A stretch of 64,000 nt of DNA from an uncultured Porphyromonadaceae bacterium (GTDB lineage Bacteria > Bacteroidota > Bacteroidia > Bacteroidales > Muribaculaceae): the NCBI GenBank assembly GCA_902495075.1, contig CABUVO010000003.1:1-64000 (forward strand), written 5' to 3'. The position numbers were made by a program, and so were the translations under genes. The notes below the pieces were generated by a model. The model saw only the letters and a program-made list of their open reading frames with translations. It ran no database searches and was not told the origin of the DNA. The stretch's first letter is position 1, and each line of letters opens with the position of its first letter. Positions 44,878 through 52,881 of the stretch are shown piece by piece.

Positions 44878-46215
44878 TTAGATGATGCCCTGTGCCATCA
44901 TTGCGTCTGCAACCTTGAGGAAGCCGGCGATGTTGGCACCCTTCATATAGTTGATATATCCATCGGGCTGTTTGCCATATTCAACACAAGCCTCATGAAT
45001 GTCGTGCATGATCTGGTGAAGCTTCTCGTCAACCTGAGCTGCCGACCACTGCAGATGCTCGGCATCCTGAGTCATCTCAAGACCAGATGTAGCTACGCCG
45101 CCTGCATTGACTGCCTTACCGGGACCATAAGGAATCTTGTTCTCGATGAATGTATCGATAGCTTCGGGTGTGCAACCCATGTTTGAAACCTCTGCAACGA
45201 GAAGAACGTTGTTGGCAACAAGCTGCTTCGCATCGTCACCGTTAAGCTCGTTCTGAGTTGCGCAAGGAAGAGCGATATCCACTTTCTGCTCCCAGGGTTT
45301 CTTGCCTGCGAAGAATGTTGAGCCGGGGAACTTGTCGGCATAAGGAGCAACGATGTCGTTGCCGGATGCACGAAGTTCGAGCATGTATTCGATTTTCTCA
45401 GCATCAAGACCGGCGGGATCGTAGATGTAGCCGTCAGGACCGGAGATGGTAACAACCTTACCACCGAGTTCTGTAGCTTTTGTTGCGGCACCCCATGCAA
45501 CATTACCGAAACCGGAAATTGCAATGGTCTTGCCCTTGATGTCCTGACCAAGGTCTGCGAGCATTGCCTGAGTGTAATAGAGAGCACCGAAACCGGTTGC
45601 CTCGGGACGAATACGGCTGCCACCGAATGAAAGACCCTTACCTGTGAATGTACCTGTATTCTCACGGGCAAGTTTCTTATACATACCATACATATAGCCG
45701 ACTTCACGACCGCCTACGCCGATATCACCGGCGGGAACATCGCGATCGGGACCGAGGTTGCGCCAAAGCTCAAGGATGAAAGCCTGACAGAAACGCATGA
45801 TCTCTGCATCGCTCTTGCCACGGGGGCTGAAGTCTGAACCACCTTTACCACCACCCATCGGCAGAGTTGTAAGAGCGTTTTTAAATGTCTGCTCAAAACC
45901 GAGGAATTTGAGGATTGAAAGGTTTACAGAAGCGTGGAAACGGATACCTCCCTTGTAGGGACCGATAGCGTTGTTAAACTGAACGCGATAACCGATGTTA
46001 TTCTGAACCTCACCTTTGTCGTCAACCCAGGATACACGGAAAGTGAAAATACGATCAGGCTCAACCATTCTTTCGATAATCTTAGCCTTCTCGAATTCGG
46101 GATGCTGATTGTAAACTTCTTCTACAGAGAGAAGCACTTCTCTTACAGCCTGGAGATACTCTTTCTCACCGGGGTGTTTGGCCTCAAGATTGGCCATGAT
46201 TTCATTAATGTTCAT
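44878..46215 (-). CDS. gdhA: NADP-type glutamate dehydrogenase
   Basis: 445-aa hexameric GDH. It shows IGPYKGGIRFHASVN near residue 84, the catalytic-site PMGGGKGGSDFSPRGKSD near residue 118 (with the substrate lysine), DVPAGDIGVGGREVGYMYG near residue 160, and a Rossmann GFGNVAWGA near residue 238. It fixes ammonium onto 2-oxoglutarate. The N-terminal length and motifs are those of the bacterial class I enzyme. Single gene with a long leader that holds heptamer repeats. Confidence 0.95.
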   Translation of the reverse strand: MNINEIMANLEAKHPGEKEYLQAVREVLLSVEEVYNQHPEFEKAKIIERMVEPDRIFTFRVSWVDDKGEVQNNIGYRVQFNNAIGPYKGGIRFHASVNLSILKFLGFEQTFKNALTTLPMGGGKGGSDFSPRGKSDAEIMRFCQAFILELWRNLGPDRDVPAGDIGVGGREVGYMYGMYKKLARENTGTFTGKGLSFGGSRIRPEATGFGALYYTQAMLADLGQDIKGKTIAISGFGNVAWGAATKATELGGKVVTISGPDGYIYDPAGLDAEKIEYMLELRASGNDIVAPYADKFPGSTFFAGKKPWEQKVDIALPCATQNELNGDDAKQLVANNVLLVAEVSNMGCTPEAIDTFIENKIPYGPGKAVNAGGVATSGLEMTQDAEHLQWSAAQVDEKLHQIMHDIHEACVEYGKQPDGYINYMKGANIAGFLKVADAMMAQGII

Positions 46216-46242
46216 GATAATCTTTTTAGACTTATGGTTAGA

Positions 46243-46347
46243 TTTAATTTAATGTTAAATGTGTAATGTTTAATGTTGAATTACGATCTCGCAAACCTAA
46301 AGCCCAATGCCCATGACCTAATGCCTAAGACCTAATGCCTAAAGCCC
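46243..46347. repeat. Heptamer-phased repeat in the gdhA leader
   Basis: Two blocks: 46243-46282 with TTAATGT/TAAATGT/GTAATGT/TTAATGT units, and 46296-46347 with CCTAATG/CCTAAGA/CCTAATG/CCTAAAG units, joined by about 13 non-repetitive bases. The same two-block pattern, reversed, occurs at 50043-50158. It lies within the predicted 5' untranslated region of gdhA. Confidence 0.65.
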
Positions 46348-46368
46348 GAGAGATACGTTTCAATGCTG

Positions 46369-46398
46369 CAAACTTACAAACTTTATTTAACTCCACAA
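46369..46398 (-). promoter_or_regulatory. Promoter of gdhA
   Basis: Minus-strand TTG (46398-46396), a 19-nt spacer and TAAGTTTG (46376-46369). Transcription near 46362 gives a leader of about 147 nt that contains the heptamer repeat. Confidence 0.45.
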
Positions 46399-46450
46399 AA
46401 TAAATCGTAGGTAATTTTTTATGTTTTGCAACCATAAAAACGGACATAGA

Positions 46451-46482
46451 CAAAAAGGAGCCCCGCCAAAAGCGGGACTCCT
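46451..46482 (-). terminator. Terminator of the OmpA-like gene
   Basis: AGGAGCCCCGC (46456-46466) and GCGGGACTCCT (46472-46482) pair with one mismatch around CAAAA, and the minus strand continues with CTTTTTG. It is 55 nt past the gene stop. Confidence 0.8.
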
Positions 46483-46537
46483 CATCGTTACGAAGAATTA
46501 TATTATTTATCTTTACCTGACCTTTGAATCTTTTCTA

Positions 46538-47788
46538 TTATTTCTGGGTGAAGATCACGATACGGTTCCAGTCATTGGTGCTGTAAGGCTGAACAGAAGA
46601 GCCGTCATATTTGATTGTCAGACGATCGCGGCTGATTCCGTAAGTGTTTACAAGAGCATCGGCAACTGCATTGGCACGTTTCTCTGAGAGGGCCATATTG
46701 TATTCGGATGTACCGGTATCCTTGTCGGCATAACCGCAGATAACGACCTTCTCTTCAGGATTAGCTTTAAGCCATTCCGCCATGTTGTAGACATTTACTT
46801 CCTCTGTAGGCATGATCTTGTCTGAATTGATGGTGAAGCGGACAGTTGTCATAAGAGGTGCGTTCACGCAGTCTTTCTGCACGGGTTCGGGGCAAGGAAG
46901 CTGAGCCTGAAGGGCTGCAACCTCTTCTCCGCATGCGAGAAGCTGAGCACGGAGGTCATTGACCTGACCATTAAGAGCTGCAATCTGAGATACATATGCA
47001 CACTGGTTGAATGTGCCGAAGCTACGGCCACCGATATTGAAGTTGAAACCACCGAGAACTGCTACATTGGCATCAATTGAGTTTCCGTGAACGCTGTTGT
47101 TCCAAGTGTCGGCATAGAAAGATGCACGAGCCTCAGCGAAGAAATCAACATATTCGCAAAGACGGAAGCGGAACTGCAAACCTGCTGATACAGGAAGAGA
47201 CCATGCCACGCTCTTTGGTTTGTTGTGACGATTGAATACGTTGGTTCCAACAGGTTCATTTCCCTGAGCATCGCGGAAATCCCATGTTGCGTCACCACCA
47301 AGACCTACGAACGGAATGATAGAGAATACGCGGTTGTCATTCACTCCACCAAGAGAGTTAAACATATCCCACATGAATTCAGCCTGGAGATTAACATGTT
47401 TTGCACGGCTCCAGCCGTTCATCTGAGCTGCGCTCATTGGATTATCCCAGTGCAATGCACCTCCAAGAGCCTTGATGCGGAAACCGATGTAAGGAGATAC
47501 CCAACGACCGAAACCTACACCATAAGTAAGAGTCATTTTACGGTGGTTCACATTGTCACCGGGAGTCTTGGCATTACCTCGTTCTACGAAAGGCTGGTTT
47601 ATACCGGCTTCTACTTCGATAAACCAATTGTTACGCCAATTGGAGAAGTAGCGTGTGGTGTTGTCGCATGTGAATTCAGTTACCGTAGTAGCTTCATCTA
47701 CGAAAACATCCTGTGCGTTCGCGGGAAGGCAGAAAGCTGCTGTTCCGGCGCAGAGCGCGATCGCGTAGTAAAGATTTCTTGTTTTCAT
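46538..47788 (-). CDS. OmpA-family outer-membrane protein
   Basis: 416 aa. The signal peptide ends ANA-Q near residue 26. A beta-barrel N-terminal half (about 45-260: WFIEVEAGINQPFV, WVSPYIGFRIKALGGALHW, FFAEARASFYADTW) is followed by a coiled segment (VSQIAALNGQVNDLRAQLLACGEEVAALQAQL) and a C-terminal OmpA domain (about 310-416) with VNVYNMAEWLKANPEEKVVICGYADKDTG and NMALSEKRANAVADALV. It links the outer membrane to peptidoglycan. Probably abundant; a long AT-rich leader lies upstream (47789-47985). Confidence 0.9.
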   Translation of the reverse strand: MKTRNLYYAIALCAGTAAFCLPANAQDVFVDEATTVTEFTCDNTTRYFSNWRNNWFIEVEAGINQPFVERGNAKTPGDNVNHRKMTLTYGVGFGRWVSPYIGFRIKALGGALHWDNPMSAAQMNGWSRAKHVNLQAEFMWDMFNSLGGVNDNRVFSIIPFVGLGGDATWDFRDAQGNEPVGTNVFNRHNKPKSVAWSLPVSAGLQFRFRLCEYVDFFAEARASFYADTWNNSVHGNSIDANVAVLGGFNFNIGGRSFGTFNQCAYVSQIAALNGQVNDLRAQLLACGEEVAALQAQLPCPEPVQKDCVNAPLMTTVRFTINSDKIMPTEEVNVYNMAEWLKANPEEKVVICGYADKDTGTSEYNMALSEKRANAVADALVNTYGISRDRLTIKYDGSSVQPYSTNDWNRIVIFTQK

Positions 47789-47985
47789 AAAATATTAATT
47801 TAAGATAAGTAATTTTTAAAACTTTCTAAATTGTTTTTTGCAATTTTTACCTATCTAACACTGCAAGGAAAAATTTTGTTTGCTCCCCGTGACAAATTTT
47901 AACATGAGAAATGCAAAAATTTCCCTCAATCCCTTATCATATCACTTATTTTCATTAAATTCGCGATGCGAAACCGCGATACTAA

Positions 47986-48864
47986 ATGAAGCGTCATCCA
48001 AAATACCGCATCCGCATCGAGGATGAATCAAGACTTGAAGACCTTGCGGATATAACGCTATCGCCGCTGTCGTTATGGACGGGGGCTATAGCGGCTTTGG
48101 TTGTGCTCATTATGATATCGGGTGCAATCGTAATGGTCACCCCCCTCCGCACGCTGCTGCCCGGATATATGAAACAATCCGAAAGATCAGCCACAGAAGA
48201 CAATATCCTGCGTCTTGATTCCATCTTCGGGGCATATGCTCAAAACCAGGATTATCTCGACAATATCCTCAAGGCTTTTGACACTGATCGAACCCCTACC
48301 GCAGACTCGCTGGTGATGACTGCAAACTTGCGTGAGATGTCGCCGGATTCCCTTTTGCCGCCATCCCCTCTTGAACGTAAATTTGTAAACGCAATGGAGG
48401 AGAGGGAGAGATTCAATATTTCTGTGCTCGCCCCACTTGCCGCCGACGGCATGATGTTCTCCCCTCTCAGCGATAGCAGCATCTTCAGTGCTTCATCACG
48501 CGCTGAAGAGAAAGGCAACGTCATTATGCCTCCTGATGAATCCGTTAAAAGTGTTGCCGACGGCTCAATCCTTGCCTCTTACTACTCCGCAGCAGAAGGG
48601 GGATATGTGGTGATTATACAACACGCAAAGGGATTCGTAACGCGAATAGCAAGACTCGGATCGCCAATGGTATCTGTCGGAGATGCCGTGCTTGCAGGAC
48701 AAATGCTCGCCTTGGGACCAAAACCCGATGGCAAGGGAAGAAGATACATTGAAGTGATGATGTGGCATAATGGTTTGCCACTGATTCCCTATGATTATAT
48801 TGGAAATCCGGAATCCACAATAGTGAAAGATGCCCCATTCGAGGCTCCTCGCGGAAAGTATTAG
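47986..48864 (+). CDS. Degenerate M23/LytM-domain membrane protein
   Basis: 292 aa. One transmembrane helix (about residues 30-55: LWTGAIAALVVLIMISGAIVMV) is followed by a periplasmic linker and a C-terminal LytM-like domain: VKSVADGSILASYYSAAEGGYVVIIQHAKGFVTRIARLG, VSVGDAVLAGQMLALG, RYIEVMMWHNGLPLIPYDYI. The zinc site is broken: the HLHFE motif is replaced by RYIEV. It is therefore probably a non-catalytic LytM factor that activates an amidase, as EnvC and NlpD do. It precedes dxr by 30 nt. Confidence 0.75.
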   Translation: MKRHPKYRIRIEDESRLEDLADITLSPLSLWTGAIAALVVLIMISGAIVMVTPLRTLLPGYMKQSERSATEDNILRLDSIFGAYAQNQDYLDNILKAFDTDRTPTADSLVMTANLREMSPDSLLPPSPLERKFVNAMEERERFNISVLAPLAADGMMFSPLSDSSIFSASSRAEEKGNVIMPPDESVKSVADGSILASYYSAAEGGYVVIIQHAKGFVTRIARLGSPMVSVGDAVLAGQMLALGPKPDGKGRRYIEVMMWHNGLPLIPYDYIGNPESTIVKDAPFEAPRGKY

Positions 48865-48894
48865 GATTCAAAAAGCCATTATAGAAATAAAGAG

Positions 48895-50055
48895 ATGAAT
48901 GATATAAAAAACATTGCGATACTTGGTTCCACGGGATCAATCGGCACGCAGACGCTCGATATAATCGAGGAGCATCCCGAACGATTCCGCGCATCCGTGC
49001 TTACAGCTGCCCGCAATTGGGAACTTCTTGCCGCCCAGGCTCGCAAATTCATGCCCGACAGGGTTGTGATCGCCCGAGAAGAGTTCCTCCCTCAACTGAG
49101 GGAGGCTCTGTCTGACCTTCCGGTCTGTGTCGAAGCCGGAGCTGATGCTATCGCTGAAGCAGCAGCGATGCCGGGTGTAGACATCGTAGTCACTGCTATG
49201 GTTGGATACAGCGGTCTGATTCCGACTGTAAAGGCTATTGAAGCCAACAAAACAATCGCGCTTGCAAACAAAGAGACCCTTGTAGTGGCAGGAGAAGTAA
49301 TCACCTCTCTGCTTAAAGAGTCCGACTCACGGATTATACCCGTAGACAGCGAACATTCAGCAATATTCCAATGTCTTGTTGGGGAAAACCGTGAAAATGT
49401 TGCAAAAATCATCCTGACGGCAAGTGGCGGACCGTTCCGCACAAAAACGCTTGCCGAGTTAGAGAATGTTACGGTTGACGATGCCCTCCGTCATCCCAAC
49501 TGGAACATGGGTGCAAAAGTAACGATCGACTCAGCGTCGATGATGAACAAGGGTTTTGAAATGATCGAAGCGCGATGGCTCTTCGATTGTCCTCCTGAGA
49601 AAATTCAGATCGCCGTTCATCCGCAATCGATAGTGCATTCGATGGTGGAATATATCGACGGTTCAATAAAGGCTCAACTTGGCGTGCCCGACATGCATCT
49701 GCCCATCCGTTATGCCCTAAGCTATCCTGAGCGCATCACGAGCTCTCGAGAACCTTTGAAACTTTCACAATATTCTAATCTGACATTCGAAGAACCGGAT
49801 ATGACGAAATTCCCGCTTTTGAGATTTGCGTTTGAAGCAATAGCTGCCGGTGGCAATATGCCTTGCATTCTTAATGCCGCCAATGAAGTGGCTGTTGCAG
49901 CTTTCCTAAACCGCAGGATCAAATTCATGGATATTCCCCGTTTGGTGGAAAAAGTGATGATTGAAACTCCTTACATCTCAAAAGTCTCTCTCGCAGATCT
50001 TGTAAGCACCAACGCGGAAGCCCGCGCCCGTGCGGAGGCAGGTGTTAGACATTAG
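48895..50055 (+). CDS. dxr: 1-deoxy-D-xylulose-5-phosphate reductoisomerase
   Basis: 386 aa. NADPH motif NIAILGSTGSIGTQTLDII at residues 5-23, ALANKETLVVAGE near residue 122, the metal/substrate region IPVDSEHSAIFQCL near residue 150, and TIDSASMMNKGFEMIEARWLF near residue 212. It makes 2-C-methyl-erythritol 4-phosphate in the MEP isoprenoid pathway. Its last four codons and stop (GVRH-TAG) merge into a heptamer repeat. Confidence 0.97.
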   Translation: MNDIKNIAILGSTGSIGTQTLDIIEEHPERFRASVLTAARNWELLAAQARKFMPDRVVIAREEFLPQLREALSDLPVCVEAGADAIAEAAAMPGVDIVVTAMVGYSGLIPTVKAIEANKTIALANKETLVVAGEVITSLLKESDSRIIPVDSEHSAIFQCLVGENRENVAKIILTASGGPFRTKTLAELENVTVDDALRHPNWNMGAKVTIDSASMMNKGFEMIEARWLFDCPPEKIQIAVHPQSIVHSMVEYIDGSIKAQLGVPDMHLPIRYALSYPERITSSREPLKLSQYSNLTFEEPDMTKFPLLRFAFEAIAAGGNMPCILNAANEVAVAAFLNRRIKFMDIPRLVEKVMIETPYISKVSLADLVSTNAEARARAEAGVRH

Positions 50056-50158
50056 GCATTAGGCGTTAGGCATTAGGCGTTAGGTCATTTCGGCGAAGCA
50101 TTCTAAAGCCTAAAACCTCAAAATTAAACATTACTCATTACACATTAAACATTATTTA
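50043..50158 (+). repeat. Heptamer-phased repeat between dxr and rseP
   Basis: 50043-50085 reads TTAGACA-TTAGGCA-TTAGGCG-TTAGGCA-TTAGGCG-TTAGGTC in 7-nt steps. After a short unique part, 50104-50158 has CTAAAGC-CTAAAAC-CTC and TTAAACA-TTACTCA-TTACACA-TTAAACA-TTATTTA. The first block encodes the end and stop of dxr. Confidence 0.7.
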
Positions 50159-50161
50159 AGC

Positions 50162-51595
50162 TTGGATACATTTCTCATAAAAGCTGCACAGCTTATTCTC
50201 GCATTCGCAATTCTTGTGATAATTCATGAATTCGGTCATTTCTTCTTCGCCCGCATATTTGGAGTGAAGGTAGAAAAATTCTATATATTCTTTGATCCCT
50301 GGATTGAACTTTTCAAGTGGAAACCTAAGAAATATTACGGCGGTCTCGGAAAAACAAAGGAGATCACATGCAACGACTCCGAAACACCTAAAAAGAAAAA
50401 ATCATCATTCTGGGGAGACACGGAATATGGAATCGGCTGGCTTCCTCTTGGAGGATATTGCAAGATTGCAGGTATGATTGATGAATCAATGGATACCGAG
50501 CAGATGAAGAAACCTGCCCAGGATTGGGAATTCCGTTCCAAACCGGCGTGGCAACGGCTCTTGATAATGATAGCAGGCGTACTTTTCAACTTCCTGCTTG
50601 CAATCATCATATATGCCGGGCTTGTATACGCCACCGGTGAGAAATACGTTCCCGTGCAAGATGCAAAAATGGGTTTCACATATTCGGGAGAAGCGCGTAA
50701 GATTGGATTCCACAACGGAGATATTCCACTCACCGCTGATGGCGAAAAACTTGAGAATCCCGTGGAAGCCAGGCTCAAAATGATTCAGTCAAAGGAGGTG
50801 ACTGTGCTTCGCGATGGTCACGACACTGTCAGCATTTCAATACCTGACAAATTCATCTTTGCTCTTGATGATGAAGCAAAAAGCGACACTGCTACAGTAA
50901 ATTTCTTCGCATACCGAATGCCGACACGTATCACCCAAGTGATGCCAGGAGAAGGAGCTGCCAAAGCGGGAATAATCCCGGGAGATGAAATCATTGCCAT
51001 CGATTCTGTGTCAACTCCCTCTCTTGACGAGTTCTTCTACAGCTTGCAGGGACACAATAACGAGACTGTTGATTTCACCATTGTGCGGAAATCCGAAGCA
51101 AAGACAGACACTTTGGTTTTACCTGTCAAGCTCTCTGACAATTCCAAAATGGGAGTTGGTCTGGAGATCAATCCCTCCGCATTCTTCAACACGAAAGAAA
51201 TACGTTACAACATATTCCAGTCAATACCTCGTGGAGTGGAGATGGGCACGGAGAAACTAACGTCCTATGCCAAGTCCATGAAGATGGTATTCACCAAAGA
51301 GGGAGCCAACAGCATCGGAGGCTTCGGATCAATCGGATCCATCTTCCCTGAAAAATGGGACTGGATCGCATTCTGGAATATTGCCGCGTTCCTTTCCGTA
51401 GCACTCGCGTTCATGAATATCCTTCCCATTCCTGCTCTTGATGGAGGACACGTAATGTTCCTTATTTATGAAGTTATATTCCGTCGTCCGCCAAGTGAGA
51501 AATTCATGGAGCGTGCCCAGATAGTGGGTATGACGCTGCTGATACTTCTCCTTGTCTATGCCAATGGCATGGATATCGTAAGGCTTTTTAAATAA
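50162..51595 (+). CDS. rseP: RIP site-2 metalloprotease
   Basis: 477 aa from a TTG start. The zinc motif HEFGH is at residues 22-26 in the first helix, with further helices around residues 140-165 and 405-430. Two PDZ domains occupy the periplasmic middle (around KMGFTYSGEARKIGFHNGD and MPGEGAAKAGIIPGDEIIAI), and the second zinc motif NILPIPALDGGH is near residue 420. It cleaves membrane-bound anti-sigma factors or signal peptides within the membrane. Follows dxr, as often in Bacteroidales. Confidence 0.92.
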   Translation: MDTFLIKAAQLILAFAILVIIHEFGHFFFARIFGVKVEKFYIFFDPWIELFKWKPKKYYGGLGKTKEITCNDSETPKKKKSSFWGDTEYGIGWLPLGGYCKIAGMIDESMDTEQMKKPAQDWEFRSKPAWQRLLIMIAGVLFNFLLAIIIYAGLVYATGEKYVPVQDAKMGFTYSGEARKIGFHNGDIPLTADGEKLENPVEARLKMIQSKEVTVLRDGHDTVSISIPDKFIFALDDEAKSDTATVNFFAYRMPTRITQVMPGEGAAKAGIIPGDEIIAIDSVSTPSLDEFFYSLQGHNNETVDFTIVRKSEAKTDTLVLPVKLSDNSKMGVGLEINPSAFFNTKEIRYNIFQSIPRGVEMGTEKLTSYAKSMKMVFTKEGANSIGGFGSIGSIFPEKWDWIAFWNIAAFLSVALAFMNILPIPALDGGHVMFLIYEVIFRRPPSEKFMERAQIVGMTLLILLLVYANGMDIVRLFK

Positions 51596-51626
51596 TGTGG
51601 AATGTTGAATGTTAAATGTTAAATTG
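51594..51626 (+). repeat. Heptamer-phased repeat before rlmI
   Basis: GGAATGT-TGAATGT-TAAATGT-TAAATTG units in 7-nt steps fill the gap between the rseP stop and the rlmI ATG at 51627. Confidence 0.6.
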
Positions 51627-52805
51627 ATGAAAACCATAAAGCTTAGACCGGGTAAGGAAGAATCACTTCTGCGCCACCATCCATGGGTGTTTTCAGGCGC
51701 GATCGCCACTCTCCCTTCTGACCTTGAGGAAGGAGATGAGGTTTGCGTTACAGATTCCAAGGGTAACGTGCTTGGCGCCGGTCATTATCAGATAGGCAGC
51801 ATAGCTGTCAGAATACTTGAATTCGGAGTAGAGAGCATCTCGGATGATTTCTTCAGCCGCAGATTGGCATCGGCTTTTGCCTTGCGCCAGACGTTAGGAC
51901 TCATCCGCGAAGACAACACCTGCTTCCGTCTCGTTCATGGCGAGGGTGATTTTCTTCCCGGGCTGGTGATCGATATATACGGTGATACCGCCGTAATGCA
52001 GGCGCATTCCCCTGGAATGCACTTCGCGCGACACGACATTGCCGAGGCTCTAACTCTCCTTCCCGATGCGCGTATTCGCAATGTATACTACAAAAGTGAT
52101 ACAACTCTCCCCTACAAAGCTCACCTCGATCCCGATAATGAGTATCTGATTGGCAACTATGACGGCAACATTGCTCTTGAAAACGGATTGCAATTCAACA
52201 TCGACTGGCTCAAAGGACAAAAGACAGGATTCTTCGTTGACCAGCGGGAAAACCGCAAACTTTTAGAGCATTACGCAAAAGGGAGGCACGTGCTTAATAT
52301 GTTCTGCTACACCGGCGGCTTTTCCGTATATGCCATGAGAGGTGGCGCATTGAGTGTGGATTCCGTGGATTCATCCTCAAAAGCTGTTGCATTGACCGAT
52401 GCCAACATTGCACTTAATTTCCCTGGCGATGAACGTCACCACACTCACGACGTGGATGCATTCAAATTCCTTTCCGATATGGAAGCGGACAAATATGACC
52501 TCATAATACTTGACCCGCCGGCATTCGCAAAACACCGGGGCGCAATCAAGAATGGTCTTATCGGATACCGCAAACTCAACGCAAGGGCATTTGAGAAAAT
52601 CAAGAGCGGAGGAGTGCTTTTCACATTCTCTTGCTCGCAAGCGATAACAAAAGATATGTTCCGGATGGCGGTATTCACTGCTGCTGCAAAATCAGGACGC
52701 AAAGTCCGCATCCTGCATCAGCTCACTCAACCTGCCGACCACCCTGTAGACATCTCCCACCCCGAAGGTGAATACCTGAAAGGCCTGGTCCTCTACGTAG
52801 AGTAA
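51627..52805 (+). CDS. rlmI: RlmI-like 23S rRNA (cytosine-C5) methyltransferase
   Basis: 392 aa from the ATG at 51627 (MKTIKLRPGKEESLLRHHPWVFSGAI). An N-terminal PUA domain (about 1-80) is followed by a middle substrate region and a Rossmann MTase: VLNMFCYTGGFSVYAMRGGA near residue 222, DLIILDPPAFAKHR near residue 291, and the catalytic SCSQ near residue 335. It methylates a cytosine in 23S rRNA. A few in-frame codons upstream are open but lie in the heptamer repeat. Confidence 0.88.
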   Translation: MKTIKLRPGKEESLLRHHPWVFSGAIATLPSDLEEGDEVCVTDSKGNVLGAGHYQIGSIAVRILEFGVESISDDFFSRRLASAFALRQTLGLIREDNTCFRLVHGEGDFLPGLVIDIYGDTAVMQAHSPGMHFARHDIAEALTLLPDARIRNVYYKSDTTLPYKAHLDPDNEYLIGNYDGNIALENGLQFNIDWLKGQKTGFFVDQRENRKLLEHYAKGRHVLNMFCYTGGFSVYAMRGGALSVDSVDSSSKAVALTDANIALNFPGDERHHTHDVDAFKFLSDMEADKYDLIILDPPAFAKHRGAIKNGLIGYRKLNARAFEKIKSGGVLFTFSCSQAITKDMFRMAVFTAAAKSGRKVRILHQLTQPADHPVDISHPEGEYLKGLVLYVE

Positions 52806-52810
52806 TTCGT

Positions 52811-52860
52811 CCCATGCAGCCCTATTCAGCCCCATCTCGCCCCATTGACTCCCATAACCC
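52811..52860 (+). repeat. Decamer-phased CCCAT repeat
   Basis: Five consecutive 10-nt units, CCCATGCAGC, CCTATTCAGC, CCCATCTCGC, CCCATTGACT and CCCATAACCC, in the spacer between rlmI and the M49 peptidase gene. The period differs from the heptamer class. Confidence 0.5.
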
Positions 52861-52881
52861 CAAAATAAGAAAGAACAAAAT

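Noticed and set aside
50162..50164. Doubt over the TTG start of rseP
   Set aside because: No upstream in-frame ATG or GTG fits and the protein begins normally for the family from this codon, so the TTG is kept.
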